A stretch of 64,000 bases of DNA from Euryodendron excelsum (GCA_033060915.1 CM065387.1:40934501-40998500); one strand, 5' to 3'. Counted from the stretch's first letter, positions 1-10,991 are shown. Translations and numbers: made by a program. The notes: generated by a model from the sequence alone, not told the origin.

Positions 1-21
1 TAGAAAGAGGGCAAATCTTAC

Positions 22-430
22 TTCCTGTTTCATGTGTGGCATGGGCAAAGAAAGCAGCAATTTCGCGCCGAGAATCATCAAGCGTGCCAGTCGTGCCAAA
101 CGCGGAGGAGTAATTGAGGGCGTCAAGAAATGCCGATCGCGTGAAGAAGGTCTTTCCAGGACATCCTGGAGGAGCTTGATTAATTATCCCATCAAAGAAT
201 GCCTCTGTGACAATATCAGGAACCGAAACACCATTAGAACTGGCACAAGGGCCCGATTGGCAACCTGGACCACAGTAGTCAATGCCAGTGCCACAATAGC
301 CAAACTTGCTGCAGCATAGACTTGCAGCACAACCACAGGTCTGAGCTACTACAATTTCTGGCAAGATTCGGCCGAGAATTCCAGCCAGAATGATTGTTAG
401 TAGGTTGTTTTTTAAACTAAGGGATGCCAT
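22..430 (-). CDS. Class IV chitinase (hevein domain + GH19), first exon, gene runs off the left edge
   Basis: Translation from the ATG at 430-428 gives a secretion signal (about residues 1-29), then a hevein-type chitin-binding domain with all eight cysteines (CGCAASLCCSKFGYCGTG, then YCGPGC and PC), a short hinge and the start of the GH19 catalytic domain (VPDIVTEAFFDGIINQ). The exon ends just after HETG, whose Glu is the general acid of GH19 chitinases. The donor is GGA A|GTAAG with GT at 21-20, the same place and phase as in the complete paralogue at 53151-55083, so the second exon should lie left of position 1. Family role: secreted endochitinase cutting beta-1,4-GlcNAc polymers of fungal walls. 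The hinge after the hevein domain is shorter than in the paralogue. No inactivating change is visible in this exon. Whether the gene is intact cannot be judged without exon 2. Confidence 0.9.
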
Positions 431-840
431 TTTGGGAGAAAATATGTGGACAGTGTGCACAAGGGAAAGTGCTAGGAACCATATCATGTTTGGTGGTGTA
501 CATGAAATTCAAGGTGCACATGCAAGTAACTATCTCTATCTAGAAACCGCGTCTACTTTGGCCTCTCTCTTGACCTTGACGCCGGAATAAGAAGACTAAT
601 AAACTGACATTTTACAATATGAATATGTTCCAGCCTGGATTGCATGGTTTACACAACCCAAAACCATATTGATGAGTTCTAGATTTTTTGGACTCTGAAC
701 CAACCTGAGTGGATTATGGTTGATTGAGGTTGTTTTCAATTCGGTTTAGGATTGGATTGGTCCGGTTCGCTAGGGTTAGGGTCCCCTATTTGTATAAATT
801 TTGATTTATTCATGTAAATATTTTGAAAATAAACTCAAAT
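431..840. other. Upstream region of the left chitinase, no clear elements
   Basis: This should hold the promoter of the chitinase at 22-430, read leftward. I see no convincing TATA box at the right distance and no coding sequence. The sequence does not resemble the promoter of the second chitinase, so the two copies differ upstream of the ATG. Confidence 0.4.
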
Positions 841-1577
841 TAGACATGTCAATTGGGCCAGGCCATGGCCTATTGGGCTCGGACCGGGCTTTGCAGACTT
901 TCGCTAAATTTTGAGCCGGGTCAAAATTGGAAATGCTAAGCCCAAGCACAAGTCACGCTCTAAGGGTGGGCTCAAGCTGGGGCCTTAGGCTTTGGATTTG
1001 GGCTTGGGCTTTTGGGTGGGCTTTTGAGTGGGCTTGACAGGTTTTTGAGAGGGCTTGATCATTTTTTTTTTAGTTTTTTAAATTAGTAATTAATTTATAA
1101 ATTAATAATTAATAAGTAGTAATCACTAATAGTTAAAACTAAATTAGAGAATTAGTCAACTTATTAAAATCATTTTAAACTTATAAAGTATTGATTAATG
1201 TAAACTTATATGAACTATTAAATATATAAGACATACATTTTTAACTAATAATTGATAATCAATAATGATTCAACTAAGTTAGAAACTAAGTCAAACTCAT
1301 AAAGATTATACAAAAATATATAAATGATTAAACTTATAAAGTATTAATTAATGTAAATTTATATAAACTATTAATTATATAAAAATATACTATTACTTAT
1401 AAATTTATAATTTGGACTGGCCTAGGGTCGGGCTACCAAGGGTAAGGCTTGAGTTCGCCCATAGGAAGTCAGGCTTGGGTTGGGCTAGGCCCAAATCAGA
1501 CTCGGGTCAAGCTTTGGCTCAGTGGACTTAGGCCGGGCTCAACAGCCCATGGGCCTTGAACCAAATTTACATCCCTA
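841..1577. mobile_element. hAT-type non-autonomous element (MITE), copy 1
   Basis: The left end TAGACATGTCAATTGGGC and the reverse complement of the right end (TAGGGATGTAAATTTGG) match imperfectly, in the style of plant hAT termini. The two GC-rich ends (clusters of GGGCTTGGGC and GGCCC) flank an AT-rich core with no coding capacity. The core is shared almost word for word with 17034-17815, including the run from AATAAGTAGTAATCACTAATAG onward. The 8-bp flanks (actcaaat, aattcatc) do not match, so no target duplication can be claimed. Confidence 0.65.
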
Positions 1578-1891
1578 AATTCATCATATTGAAATTATTG
1601 TACCATCTCCCAACAGTTTCCAAAGGTTGAAATGTACACCACCGAGTTGCTGGTTGGATGGATAAGAATTCAAGGAATGTTTTTTGACTGGATAATTGAG
1701 TTTGAGTTTTCATCATCGCAGATGAAGTTAAATTTACTTTTTTTTTATTTATTGGAAAATGCCGAATGGCCATTACATAATGCCCGTAAGTGGCGTCAAG
1801 AGAAATCAAACGGCCTATAGAAGGCCTCCTTCATCCACACTCCTTGAGAATCAAAGTCACAAGCCATCCTGACTAAATGATGAACAGCTAC
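1578..1891. other. Intergenic, nothing recognised
   Basis: The short overlapping open frames on both strands here have no recognisable domains. The stretch separates the hAT-type element from the CACTA element. Confidence 0.5.
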
Positions 1892-2360
1892 CACTACAAG
1901 AAAAGGCACTATTTGCGACGGCTCACTGCCGTCGCAAATACTCAAAATGCAGTCGCAAATACTTATTTGCGACGGTTGAGTGACGGCATTTGAGGCGACA
2001 CAAATGGTGGCGTCGCAAATACTTTTTGCGACGGCTCTGCGACGGCATGGTGACTATTTGCGACGGCATGTTACTCGTCGTAAAAAGTGTACGACGGAAC
2101 AATTTTATTTGCGACGGTTTAAATTGCCGTCGCAAATAAGATTTTTTGCGACGGATATATTACCGTCGCTAATGTAATAAAACCGACCCCCTTTTTGCGA
2201 CGGTTCCTGCCGTCGCAAATAGTAATTAAAATTTTTTTTAATTTAAATCGTATCAAGTATTTGCGACGGTTCTTGCCGTCGCAAATATTATTGCAAAATA
2301 AATAATTTAAAATTGCTGAAGTATTTGCAACGGTCTCCTTCCGTCGCAATTACTTTTCAA
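1892..2360. repeat. CACTA left terminal inverted repeat and subterminal motif array
   Basis: After the terminal CACTACAAGAAAA come at least seven blocks of the form TTTGCGACGG-spacer-CCGTCGCAAA, so most units are small palindromes able to form hairpins. In En/Spm-type elements such subterminal arrays are the binding sites for the element's DNA-binding protein; that role is inferred here. Confidence 0.85.
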
Positions 2361-2813
2361 AAAAAAAAAAAATTGCTCCATATTAGGAATGATTTCTGTA
2401 ATTTATAATTAACCCTGATAAAGTGAACATTTAATATGATCAAACCTACCAAATTCAAACATTCACTAAAACCAAGATGCTTAAATAAATACTTAACAAA
2501 ATTAATATTTCATTTTAATATACATATCCAAACAACAAACAATATTGTCTTCCACTAAAATTCAAAACAAAACCAAAGTACATACATAATCTCTCACAAA
2601 AAGAACGACCTAAATGAAAAATTCATACAACAAAAAAGAGTTTTTAGTCTATTACAACATAAGCTAATACAAAAAGACCATCAACCTATTCTTTATGAAT
2701 AACCTGAAAAGAATAAAACAAAAAAATATTAGATATATGATAATGACACAATAAATAAAATTAACAAATATGCATGTAATATATGGGCTTATTGAAATAA
2801 AAATGTAATTTAC

Positions 2814-3050
2814 ATCACGAGAAAGCCAAGCTACATGTCGGCCGACAAATTCTCCAATAGTTGTAATGTCTTTGCGAGGTCGTTCTAATAAAGCGTTAGG
2901 TTTTCGAGCATTTTGAATAAAAACTTTGTAGTAATTTGGACCCAATGGTTCTCTATCAATTTCTGTCAATGGATTTGTGCTAATAAGAACTCCTTCTGCT
3001 AATTCGAGTTTCGGAAGACCAAAATAAAGTAAAGAAACCTTTACTCCATC
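2814..3050 (-). pseudogene. Remnant exon of a CACTA-encoded protein (DUF8039-like domain)
   Basis: A 79-codon open stretch is bounded by a good acceptor (TATTGTAG|GATGG) and donor (CGTGAT|GTAAAT). It begins DGVKVSLLYFGLP and contains EPLGPNYYKVFIQ and IGEFVGRHVAWLSRD. This pattern (G-x-NY/W-x-x-V-x-V, then a conserved VAW/IAW) is what I know from the C-terminal conserved region of plant Ptta/En/Spm proteins. It fixes the element's coding strand as minus. No other part of the protein is recognisable, so it is a relic. Naming the domain is from memory of the family. Confidence 0.6.
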
Positions 3051-3167
3051 CTACAATAATAAATACAATATTTTTAAATCAGAAATTCAAAAAACTTATA
3101 CATAATTAATACAATTACGCAAAACGGTTATTTTAAAAAAACTAAGGAAAAGAGAGAAAAAAAAAAG

Positions 3168-4650
3168 TGTTACATCTCACAAACCGAGACTCCGACAACC
3201 GTGCCGTTTGTTCCCACATGTCACTCATGCCTAAACCTTCCCAAGTGTGAAGTTCGATGGAATCCCGAGCTGGTTTGGAGGTTTTAATACCTAAATGGCT
3301 CAAAAAACACGTTATTCTAGAAAAAGCTAAGGAAAAAATAGAAAAAAAAGTGTTACATCTCTCAAACCGGGACTCCAGCGACCATACCGTCCGTTTTCAC
3401 AAGTCACTTGTGCCTAAATCTTACTACGTGTCGAGTTTGACGGAATTTCGAGCTGATTTGGGGGTTTTCGTACCCAAACGGCTTGAAAATTTCAATATTT
3501 TTAAAAAAGCTAAGAAAAAAAGAAGAAAAAAGTATTACATCTCTCAAACCGAAATTCCGGCGACCGTGCCGTTCATTCCCACAAGTCACTCGCGCCTAAA
3601 TCTTACTAAGTGTCAAGTTTGACGGAGTTCCGAGCTCGTTTGGGGGTTTTAGTACCCACACGGCTCGAAAAACACGTTATTATAAAAAAAGCCAAGGAAA
3701 AAATAAAAAAAAAGTGTTACATCTCTCAAATCGGGACTCCAGCGACCATACCATTCGTTCCCACACATCACTTGTGCCTAAATCTTACAACGTGTCGAGT
3801 TTGACGGAATTCCGAGCTGATTTGGGGGTTTTCGTACCCAAACGGCTTGAAAAATTCAATATTTTTAAAAAAGCTAAGAAAAAGAGAAGAAAAAAGTGTT
3901 ACATCTCTCAAACCGGGACTCCGGCAACCAAGCCGTTCGTTCCCACACGTCACTTGTGCCTAAATCTTACTACATGTCGAGTTTGATGGAATTCCGAGCT
4001 GATTTGGGGGTTTTCGTACCTAAATGGCTTGAAAAATTCAATATTTTTAAAAAAGCTAAGAAAAAGAGAAGAAAAAAGTGTTACATCTCTCAAACCGGGA
4101 CTCCGGCAACCGTACCGTTCATTCCCACAAGTCACTTGTGCCTAATTCTTACTACGTGTCAAGTTCGACGGAGTTCCGAGCTCGTTTGGGGGTTTTAGCA
4201 CCCACACGGCTCGAAAAACACGTTATTCTAAAAAAAGCTAAAGAAAAGAGAGGGAAAAAATATTAAATCTCTCAAACCGGGACTCCGGCAACCATGTTGT
4301 TCATTCTTACATGTGACTCGTGCCTAAATCTTACTACGTGTCAAATTTGATGGAGTTCCGAGCTGATTTGGGGGTTTTCGTACCCAAACAACTCTCACAA
4401 TTCAATACTTTTAAAAAAACTAAGGAAAAGAGAAGAAAAAAGTGTTACATCTCTCAAACCGGGACTCCGGCGACCGTGCCGTTTGTTCCCACACGTCACC
4501 CGTGCCTAAATCTTACTATGTGTCGAGTTTGACAGAGGTCCAAGCTAATTTGGAGGTTTTAGTACCCAAACGGCTCGAAAAACACGTTATTCTCAAAAAA
4601 GCTAAGGAAAAAATAGATAAAAAAGTGTTACATCTCTCAAACTAGAACAC
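3168..4650. repeat. 182-bp tandem repeat array inside the CACTA element (about 8 copies)
   Basis: The landmark GTGTTACATCTCTCAAACC recurs at about 3168, 3350, 3532, 3716, 3898, 4080, 4262, 4444 and 4626. Each unit continues with CGGGACTCCGGCGACC, then CCTAAATCTTACTACGTGTC, GAGCTGATTTGGGGG and an A-rich stretch. Two sub-types alternate irregularly (CACGTTATTCT versus TTCAATATTTTTAAA in the A-rich part). The period is not a multiple of three, so the many open frames it creates on both strands are by-products and not a repetitive protein. Copies are about 85-95% alike by eye. Confidence 0.9.
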
Positions 4651-4860
4651 CAATATTCTTAAACCCTAGGAAAACAAAGATAAGAAAGACACAACTTCCT
4701 ACAAATTGCTACTGCTAAAGGTTTCCTGATAATATTTTAAGTGGAAAAAAGTTCATTAAAAGCAATTAAATTGTCATTTTGTAAATAATGATCGCATAAT
4801 TTGTGCTAGTTATGTGAGAATCACAGAAATAAGCATTAAATCAAAGCATGTCTAAGTTAC

Positions 4861-5008
4861 CTCATCTTCATCTGATTCATCCTCATCTTCATCGGACTCT
4901 ATCATCTCTCTTTTGGCTCCACAACAGTCACCTTTGCCTTATCAGAAGATTCAGTTTTAACAGCTTTACCCTTACTTGCAGCTGGCTTTGCTTTGGATTC
5001 AATTTTCC
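4861..5008 (-). pseudogene. Captured exon fragment resembling an HD2-type histone deacetylase (HDT)
   Basis: A minus-strand exon-like block has acceptor TTTGTTAG|GG and donor GATGAG|GTAAC. It translates as a Lys/Ala-rich stretch (KAKPAASKGKAVKTESSD, then KVTVVEPKE) followed, after a reading-frame break and stops, by an acidic run that in another frame reads SDEDEDESDEDE. Basic linker, V-EPKK, then Ser/Asp/Glu repeats is the order in the middle of plant nucleolar HD2/HDT proteins. The catalytic N-terminal domain is absent and the frame is broken, so no function is expected. It is best read as host DNA picked up by the transposon; other acidic nuclear proteins are possible sources. Confidence 0.5.
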
Positions 5009-7528
5009 CTAACAAAGTTCATAAGCTAAAATCAATGGTTTAGAGTTTGAAGATATCAATAATTAGTATACTAGCTGATGATCCAAATTCTACCATTCTC
5101 AGAGCATACCCATTAGTGTCATCAAATGCTATCTAAAATATCATGAACAGTCATATCCTATCTAAATATTAGACAGAGCATACCCATTAGGGTCATTATG
5201 CACAATTCTAAGCATCTAAAACAAACCAGAAAAACTCAAAACATCTTGAAGAACTACATTTAATGGAATCTAAACTGCATACCATAAAATTTACCCATTG
5301 CATTTGGCGGGGCATATAGCTTAGGGCAGGCTGAATATTCTTCTTTTTTTTTTTTATGAGTCCATTAATACACCTTGTAATTCAAGAAATTAGTGAATTG
5401 CTTAGCAATTAGTTGTACTTGGAAATGATTGCTAATTTAGGAACTCAATAGAATTTTTAGTATAGATACAAGAGACCTAAGTTCAAATTTCTTGAAAGAA
5501 CCACTGATGTAAACAAAAGAGAAAAAACATTTTCCCAGAAAACAAAAATTCAGATCAAAGCCAAGAAGTGAGGCAAGATTAATTTACAGAGTTCTATGAA
5601 TGCTGGAAAATAATTCAACCTGGAAGTTCTAATTATCCATTTTCAACTAAATTCCTCTATATACTGAATAATATCCAACTGTAATAATAATTTAATTTTC
5701 CTCTGCATCTATCAGCAAACTTGTCTCATCCAAGCTCAAATTCATCACAAGCCATGTCTTCCTTATCATGCCAACTAAATTCCATTATTTGTTTTTAGAA
5801 CATAAACAAAATAAAACTAACAATTGGATTCAAACTATCAAATTCAGCCAAAGTTTTTCTAGGATTGGGCCAGTTAAAACACAGAAAGTAATGCCATATG
5901 AAAGCTACATGATTCTTCATTACTGAGAAACTATGCACTACCACATAAATGACATGTTGCAAATAACTCTGGATAAAGATATGCTCACCAAAGAATGTGA
6001 AAATGTTTTCTCAATGAAAATTAATTACAATCATGCAGATTGCAAGTTATATTGCTTTTGTTCCTGAAACTGAAAGAATCCAATTACGAAATTATTAGTT
6101 TCAACTTTCAATGACTTAAAAAACTTGATGTCACTTCCCCTACTGATACCCAAAGCTACTACAACATAACCAACTTAATTTAAGGAGAGATAATTCATCA
6201 AGACTTCACCCTTTTCCCTCATGTCCCAGGTGTATAAAATCAGTATACAATTTTTGCTGACAGCACCATCATCATAGTCACACACATCATAATTCTTCTA
6301 TGTATCTCCTCTAAAGTAATCAAAATATGAAGCTTTTATATTCATTCCTTCTATATCAAACAACAAGCAATTTGATCGATTCTCATGATTAAACACATCT
6401 TTAAAAAAAATGGTGCAAGCAATTATTCAACATCAAACACCAATTGAGAAAATGCAGCTATCAGGTACTGCCCTGAAACAAAGGTAGAAATATGTGAATT
6501 ATGTGACATTAGATAGAGCCAAATGCAAGGGGAGGGGCGGCTGATAAATTTAAGCAATCAATAATAATTAGTTGGGACAAGGCTTAGTAATCCTATCCCA
6601 ATACACTTAAAAAGTGTTGAATAGCGGTGATTCAAACTGCTAATTGGTATAGAAAAACACAGAGCAGTAGTTCTGGTGTCAAATAATAACAAGCAAGTTA
6701 AGCTGAATGGATACACAAGAATTTATAAAATATATCATCCTCTATTTCTTCAATCGTTTGAGGGGTAATTAAATAAAATAAGATACAAGGAGAAGATGCA
6801 CGAATGCTTCTTGAGTTAGAGATGTCTTATGCTAAAATGTTGATGACTTAAAAGAAAGGCAGTGATGTTTAAATTGCAAGAATTTGGAAGTACTGCTAGA
6901 GCCAAGATGCTTGATTAATCAAACACAATTAATAATAACAAGCTTGTAGCAACATTAAAACATCATATTAACGAAAAGCAATCAGAATACCTTTGAAGGC
7001 TGCTCGTCCACCTCTTCTGATCCGGACGAATCGCAATGTTCACATATGCCCATTTATATACACTGATTGCAGCGGTGGAAGTGTGAGGCGGTGGATGTGT
7101 GAGGCGGCAACCAGCGAGTGATGGGTGCCGCAAATAGCTTGGCAACGTCGACGTTGAGGCGGTGGAAGATGGCAATGGCTGATCGATCCAAACCCAAAAA
7201 TTTAGCGAGAGAGAGAGAGAGCAGGCAGCTTACCAGAGCGGCAGAGGAGCAGAGATCGATTCAGCGGCAATGGCTGATCGATCGAAACCCAGTGGCAATA
7301 GCTGGCCGGAGTAGCGCGATGGAGCGACGGAGCAGAGCTTTTGCTGACGTTGGTGATTTTACAGAGGGAAGAGGGAAGAAGGGGGAATCATCGACTCTAG
7401 GGCTTTTTTTTTTTTTGCTAAGTTGATTTTAGGCATTGGCAGAGGGAAAGAGAAAAAATACAAAGGGAAAGAGAAGAAAAAAAAGGGGAAAATCATTTTG
7501 AAAATCAAACTATGTAGTTTCATTAAAT
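5009..7528. other. CACTA interior without recognisable genes
   Basis: Mostly AT-rich, intron-like sequence. From about 6990 to 7420 it turns GC-richer, with a (GA)n tract and the near-repeat AATGGCTGATCGATC twice (about 7166 and 7270), looking like a captured 5' UTR or first exon read on the minus strand (CTCTG|GTAAGC could be a donor near 7230). No domain is recognisable in either strand. Confidence 0.45.
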
Positions 7529-7757
7529 ATTATTTGCGACGGCACCACTCCGTCGCAAATACATCGTCGCATAAAAGGTGTCGGATTTAATTAGACCAAA
7601 CGACGTCGTTTTATACTTTTTTTCGACGGCAATTTTGCCGTCGCAAATAGTACTGTCGTAAATAATATTTTTTGCGTCAGTAACATTACCGTCACGAATA
7701 ACAGAGCTTTTGCGACGGCAAAGGCAGCCGTCGCAAATACCCTCTTTTCTTGTAGTG
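7529..7757. repeat. CACTA right subterminal array and terminal inverted repeat
   Basis: Carries the same TTTGCGACGG / CCGTCGCAAA palindromic blocks as the left end (at about 7531, 7620, 7660 and 7709) and finishes in TTTTCTTGTAGTG. The next three bases, TAC, repeat those before the left end. Confidence 0.88.
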
Positions 7758-9035
7758 TACATTGATGAGCAACTCCATTGCCTCATCGCAAGTTAAATTT
7801 ACCTTTGAGCACTTAAAACCTGCAATGAAACCTAAAGAGCTTTGGCTCCAACATAAGTACGGTGAAACAATGAGATATCCTATTGATACAATACTCCTAA
7901 CATATGTGTAGAGTAATCAATATGAATATTCATTGTTGTACACTAAAAATAAGACGAAATGTACACACTTTTGTTTGTTTCTTTTTCCTTTTTTTTCCCT
8001 TTCTCTTTTCCATTAAAAGTGTATACCACAAATGTTTCATTTACTTGAGAGTTTACACATAAATGAAAAGAATAAATAAATAAATAATCCCGCTGGAGCA
8101 TTGGATCCGGATCTCTCAATTTAAGCTATAAAAAGTTAACACACTGCTAAAACTAAAATTAAATCACTGATAAAATGATTGCTAGGAAAAATTACATCAT
8201 TTATAAAGCGTAATAGTAAAGCACTAAAAATTGAGGTGCTGTACTCTCCTATTAAACAAAAAGTTTGAGAGTATAAGATTAAGTTTAAAATATGTGCATT
8301 TAAAAAAAAATTAAATATTCTATACACAGCTAAAAATCGTCCAAGCACTTTGATTTTAAGTTTTTTTGTAGCTTTGAGTTTTTTAAAAAAAAATTAATTC
8401 TATTAATAGTATTTTGCCTTCACATCTTGATCTTCTCAATTATCATTGAGATAAAGGAGTGAAGGGATTAATAGTATTGCAGATTAATGGAGGGTATTTT
8501 GATGGAGGTGAGCCACACCCACATAAAAGGGGTTGTCTTTCCTTAATTATGAAATTCCTATAGGATTTTTGTATGTTTTGAATAAAAATCTTCAATTTTA
8601 AAATATTAAACTTATCACATAATTGTAATAATGTAAAATTTATTTGGTTCAGGGCAGGCATGGCAGATGCCCATAGTTGGGTAAGTCCTCCCCCATCACA
8701 AAATTTGGGTGCCCCACTTGAGACCCAAACCCAAGGGTAAGGCAAGGGGGCAAGGGAGTAGTATATAATCCTCATAAATATTTCATAAAAAATCAATGTG
8801 AGACTCTTCATTTTACCCAATTACTATTATGGTTATGTTTAACACTATGAAACCAACTTCTTATTCATTTTTTCGTGGATTCGTGGAAATAATTATATGA
8901 ACTACTATGGTCATGTTGACACTTTGAAGTCAAATTTTTATTCATTTTTCATGAATTTGAGCAAATAATTATATGAACTTAATCTCCATTAATTCATAGT
9001 GGGAAAGTGCAATTCTTACCAAAAAAAAAATAATT
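7758..9035. other. Intergenic, no gene recognised
   Basis: AT-rich DNA. The only long open frame, minus 8443-8820, has no recognisable domain and biased composition, so I do not call it. Low-copy repeats are likely but not identifiable by eye. Confidence 0.45.
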
Positions 9036-9178
9036 CATACAAAATTTATATACAAAATAATGTAATTGTAGCTATTTTATAATTAAAAATTATTATAGTA
9101 AGTGTTTATTTTAAAGTTAAAGACTCTTATTAAGACGCATCATTGTGTATAGAAATTCTACATAAATTTTTTGTTTGA
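9036..9178 (-). mobile_element. MITE-like repeat, reverse-orientation relative of 10992-11168
   Basis: Reversed, it shows the sequence of motifs seen at 10992-11168 and 58132-58302: TTTATATAGA/TTTCTATACA, an AATGATG block, AAGAGTCTTTAACTTTAAAATAAA, then AATTACATTATT. The ends are worn and no target duplication is seen. Confidence 0.5.
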
Positions 9179-9777
9179 ACCCCCTTCAAAGAGATATATG
9201 GATTCCACATTTATTGTGGAGGTACTAAAAAGGTCACAGTTTTCCCAAGACATATGAACAAGGTTCTGCCTAGTGCCTAGACAGTTGTAGACAAGGGAAA
9301 TTAGAAAAAAGAGCTAAAGGGAGAGATGCAGTATTCTTCTTTGAAGGCAAATATCTCACTGGCCGATCAAAATGAAGCATGATCTGCATCTGATTAATAT
9401 TTATAATGCAAAATAATCATTTTTTAATTAATTTGCAAATTTTAATAATGACCGTCTAAATCCATTCTGTGTGCGTAGGAGTGAAAACATTAGGAATGGA
9501 GAAAATTAGTTCCCAATATTAACGAACGCCACCCTAACTTCAAAAAATACATATATCTATTTTAGATTGATGCTTCACTTGATTTTGATTTATGTGAGTA
9601 TCTTCTGCTTGTTTTTTTATTTTGATTTTGATTGCAGAGCACCAGCCACTATGAGCAGTGAATATGGCTATGGTAAGCTTACTAAATCCCCTAGCAAAAA
9701 AAATTAAAATTAAAAGGCTTAATAATTCTTAAAAGACTACCAGGTCACATACAATAACATTGGAGCCACCATATATG

Positions 9778-9797
9778 GAGAGAGAGAGAGAGAGAGA
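9778..9797. repeat. (GA)10 microsatellite
   Basis: Perfect GA dinucleotide run of 20 bp, just downstream (minus strand) of a possible AATAAA signal. Confidence 0.95.
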
Positions 9798-9803
9798 ATC
9801 CCC

Positions 9804-10093
9804 TTTATTAATGAAACAAAAACTCAAATCATACAGTGTTTGTTATATCAATGAACCACCCATTTCTGAGCGATATACCAAGAACAACCATCATTTTGTC
9901 ACTAGCCTTTGATGTAGAACTCCTTCCGAATAAAAACTTCCATGAAAAGTCAGACCCCCAACCAGTGAGACCACAAAATCCACAAAAGATTTCAAAACCA
10001 TCTTCTCTCTTTGCTCTACTATGCTTTGCTAGCTTTTCACTCCTCTAATGTACAAAAAGATGGCCATATGGGTGAAATAAGATGAGTTATATA
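9804..10093 (-). other. Candidate small transcription unit encoding a 36-residue peptide
   Basis: Reading leftward: a TATA-like TATATAA at 10093-10087, then an ATG at 10001-9999 in a strong context (AAGATGG), an open frame of 36 codons ending at 9891, and AATAAA at 9809-9804. The spacing of promoter motif, start and polyadenylation motif is plausible for a small gene or a non-coding RNA precursor. The peptide (MVLKSFVDFVVSLVGG at the start) has a hydrophobic N-terminus and matches nothing I recognise. All three signals are short, AT-rich and could co-occur by chance, so this is a weak call. Confidence 0.25.
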
Positions 10094-10137
10094 GGCTCAA
10101 GGAAGATGAGAGCAGTGAATTAATTGCCACATTGAGG

Positions 10138-10346
10138 ACCCGTTTGGTTGGATTTATTTTAAGCTTTTTTCGCTTGACTTTTTTTGCTTATAAGTAAAAA
10201 AAGTCAAGAGTTTGAAGTTTTTTTGCTTTTTTACTTAACTTATCTTGTTAAAAGCAAAAAAATTAAAAAAAAAATCTAACTTTTTTTGCTTATAAGCAAA
10301 AAAAACAAAATAAAAAAAAACTTGAAAAAATATGTACCAAATGGGT
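10138..10346. mobile_element. MITE with GTTTGGT-type inverted termini
   Basis: Begins ACCCGTTTGGTTGGA and ends TGTACCAAATGGGTT, which are imperfect inverted repeats. The interior is a string of short palindromic A/T and AAGCAAAAAA / TTTTTTGCTT runs. Length of about 209 bp and lack of coding fit a MITE. Superfamily is not certain. Confidence 0.6.
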
Positions 10347-10390
10347 TAATATGGTATGTGATTTGCAGCAAATCACATACCATATTAACC
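10344..10390. repeat. Perfect 22-bp inverted repeat with 3-nt loop
   Basis: The arm GGTTAATATGGTATGTGATTTG is followed by CAG and then its exact reverse complement. The palindrome starts inside the right terminus of the MITE at 10138-10346 and extends into flanking DNA. A perfect 47-nt palindrome is not expected by chance in 64 kb. Confidence 0.95.
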
Positions 10391-10991
10391 GTCTGACCAT
10401 TCATCAAGCAAACTTGGTGGTACATTTCTCCATGCAGATTCAATTTCCATATATCAGCGCATTGTAGCCAAAGATCACATTCCAAATTGGTAGACAAATA
10501 ATGTTTTTTTGAATGGATACAGATGTTTTTGTTCAATGCTACATGTTTTGATTCTAAATTTGTCAAGAAAAAAAATATTTATTTTTATGGGTAATAAAAA
10601 TAAACAAATTTTTTTGTAAATACTTTTTAATTTTATTCTCATTTTTGTGACCCAATAAAAAATTAATTTTATGTTTTGCGACTTCTTTTTTTCCCCTATC
10701 ATTTCATTTTTCCCTCTACAAATACAAAGTTAGAGGAATTAAATGCGGAAACAAGTGAATCTTAATATTAGTAGGTTTTTCCAATCAGAAAATATATATC
10801 AACAAAACCATTTATTGTATTTGATGGGATCATTATTACCCTTAAATGCTCATACTAACTATTATCAACTGGTTATTATAAGCAAACCATGTGGTCAAGT
10901 AAAGCATTTACTGCATTCTCAAAATCCCAAGGTTCAAATTTATCAGACAAGTCTGTTTAAGGAACATGTAATGATCTAATATTTTTAGAAG

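Larger units (their letters stand above)
1892..7757 (-). mobile_element. CACTA (En/Spm) DNA transposon, non-autonomous, 5866 bp
   Basis: Starts CACTACAAGAAAAGG and ends CCTCTTTTCTTGTAGTG, giving inverted termini of about 14 bp. A perfect 3-bp target duplication TAC flanks it (1889-1891 and 7758-7760), as expected for the superfamily. Both ends carry dense subterminal copies of TTTGCGACGG in both orientations. Inside are a minus-strand fragment of a CACTA-encoded protein (2814-3050), a 182-bp tandem array (3168-4650) and a host-gene-like exon (4861-5008). No transposase catalytic region is seen, so movement would need an autonomous relative. The perfect termini suggest insertion was not very ancient. 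Confidence 0.93.

Noticed and set aside
3257..4645. Series of plus- and minus-strand frames of 60-120 codons with repeated protein words
   Set aside because: They arise from the 182-bp tandem repeat, whose period changes frame from copy to copy.
3168..4650. CRISPR-like regular repeats
   Set aside because: Units are 182 bp, contiguous, without unique spacers, and lie inside a plant transposon.
5285..5335. Possible short exon on the minus strand in the CACTA interior (AATATTCAG|CC...ATGG|GTAAAT)
   Set aside because: Very short, no frame continuity with the HD2-like exon, no protein similarity recognised.
7118..7426. 102-codon plus-strand frame rich in Arg, Ser and Gln
   Set aside because: Inside the CACTA element, in a GA-rich, UTR-like stretch read opposite to the element's coding strand; no domain.
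8443..8820. 125-codon minus-strand frame
   Set aside because: No start context, domain or codon pattern; sequence looks like worn repeat DNA.
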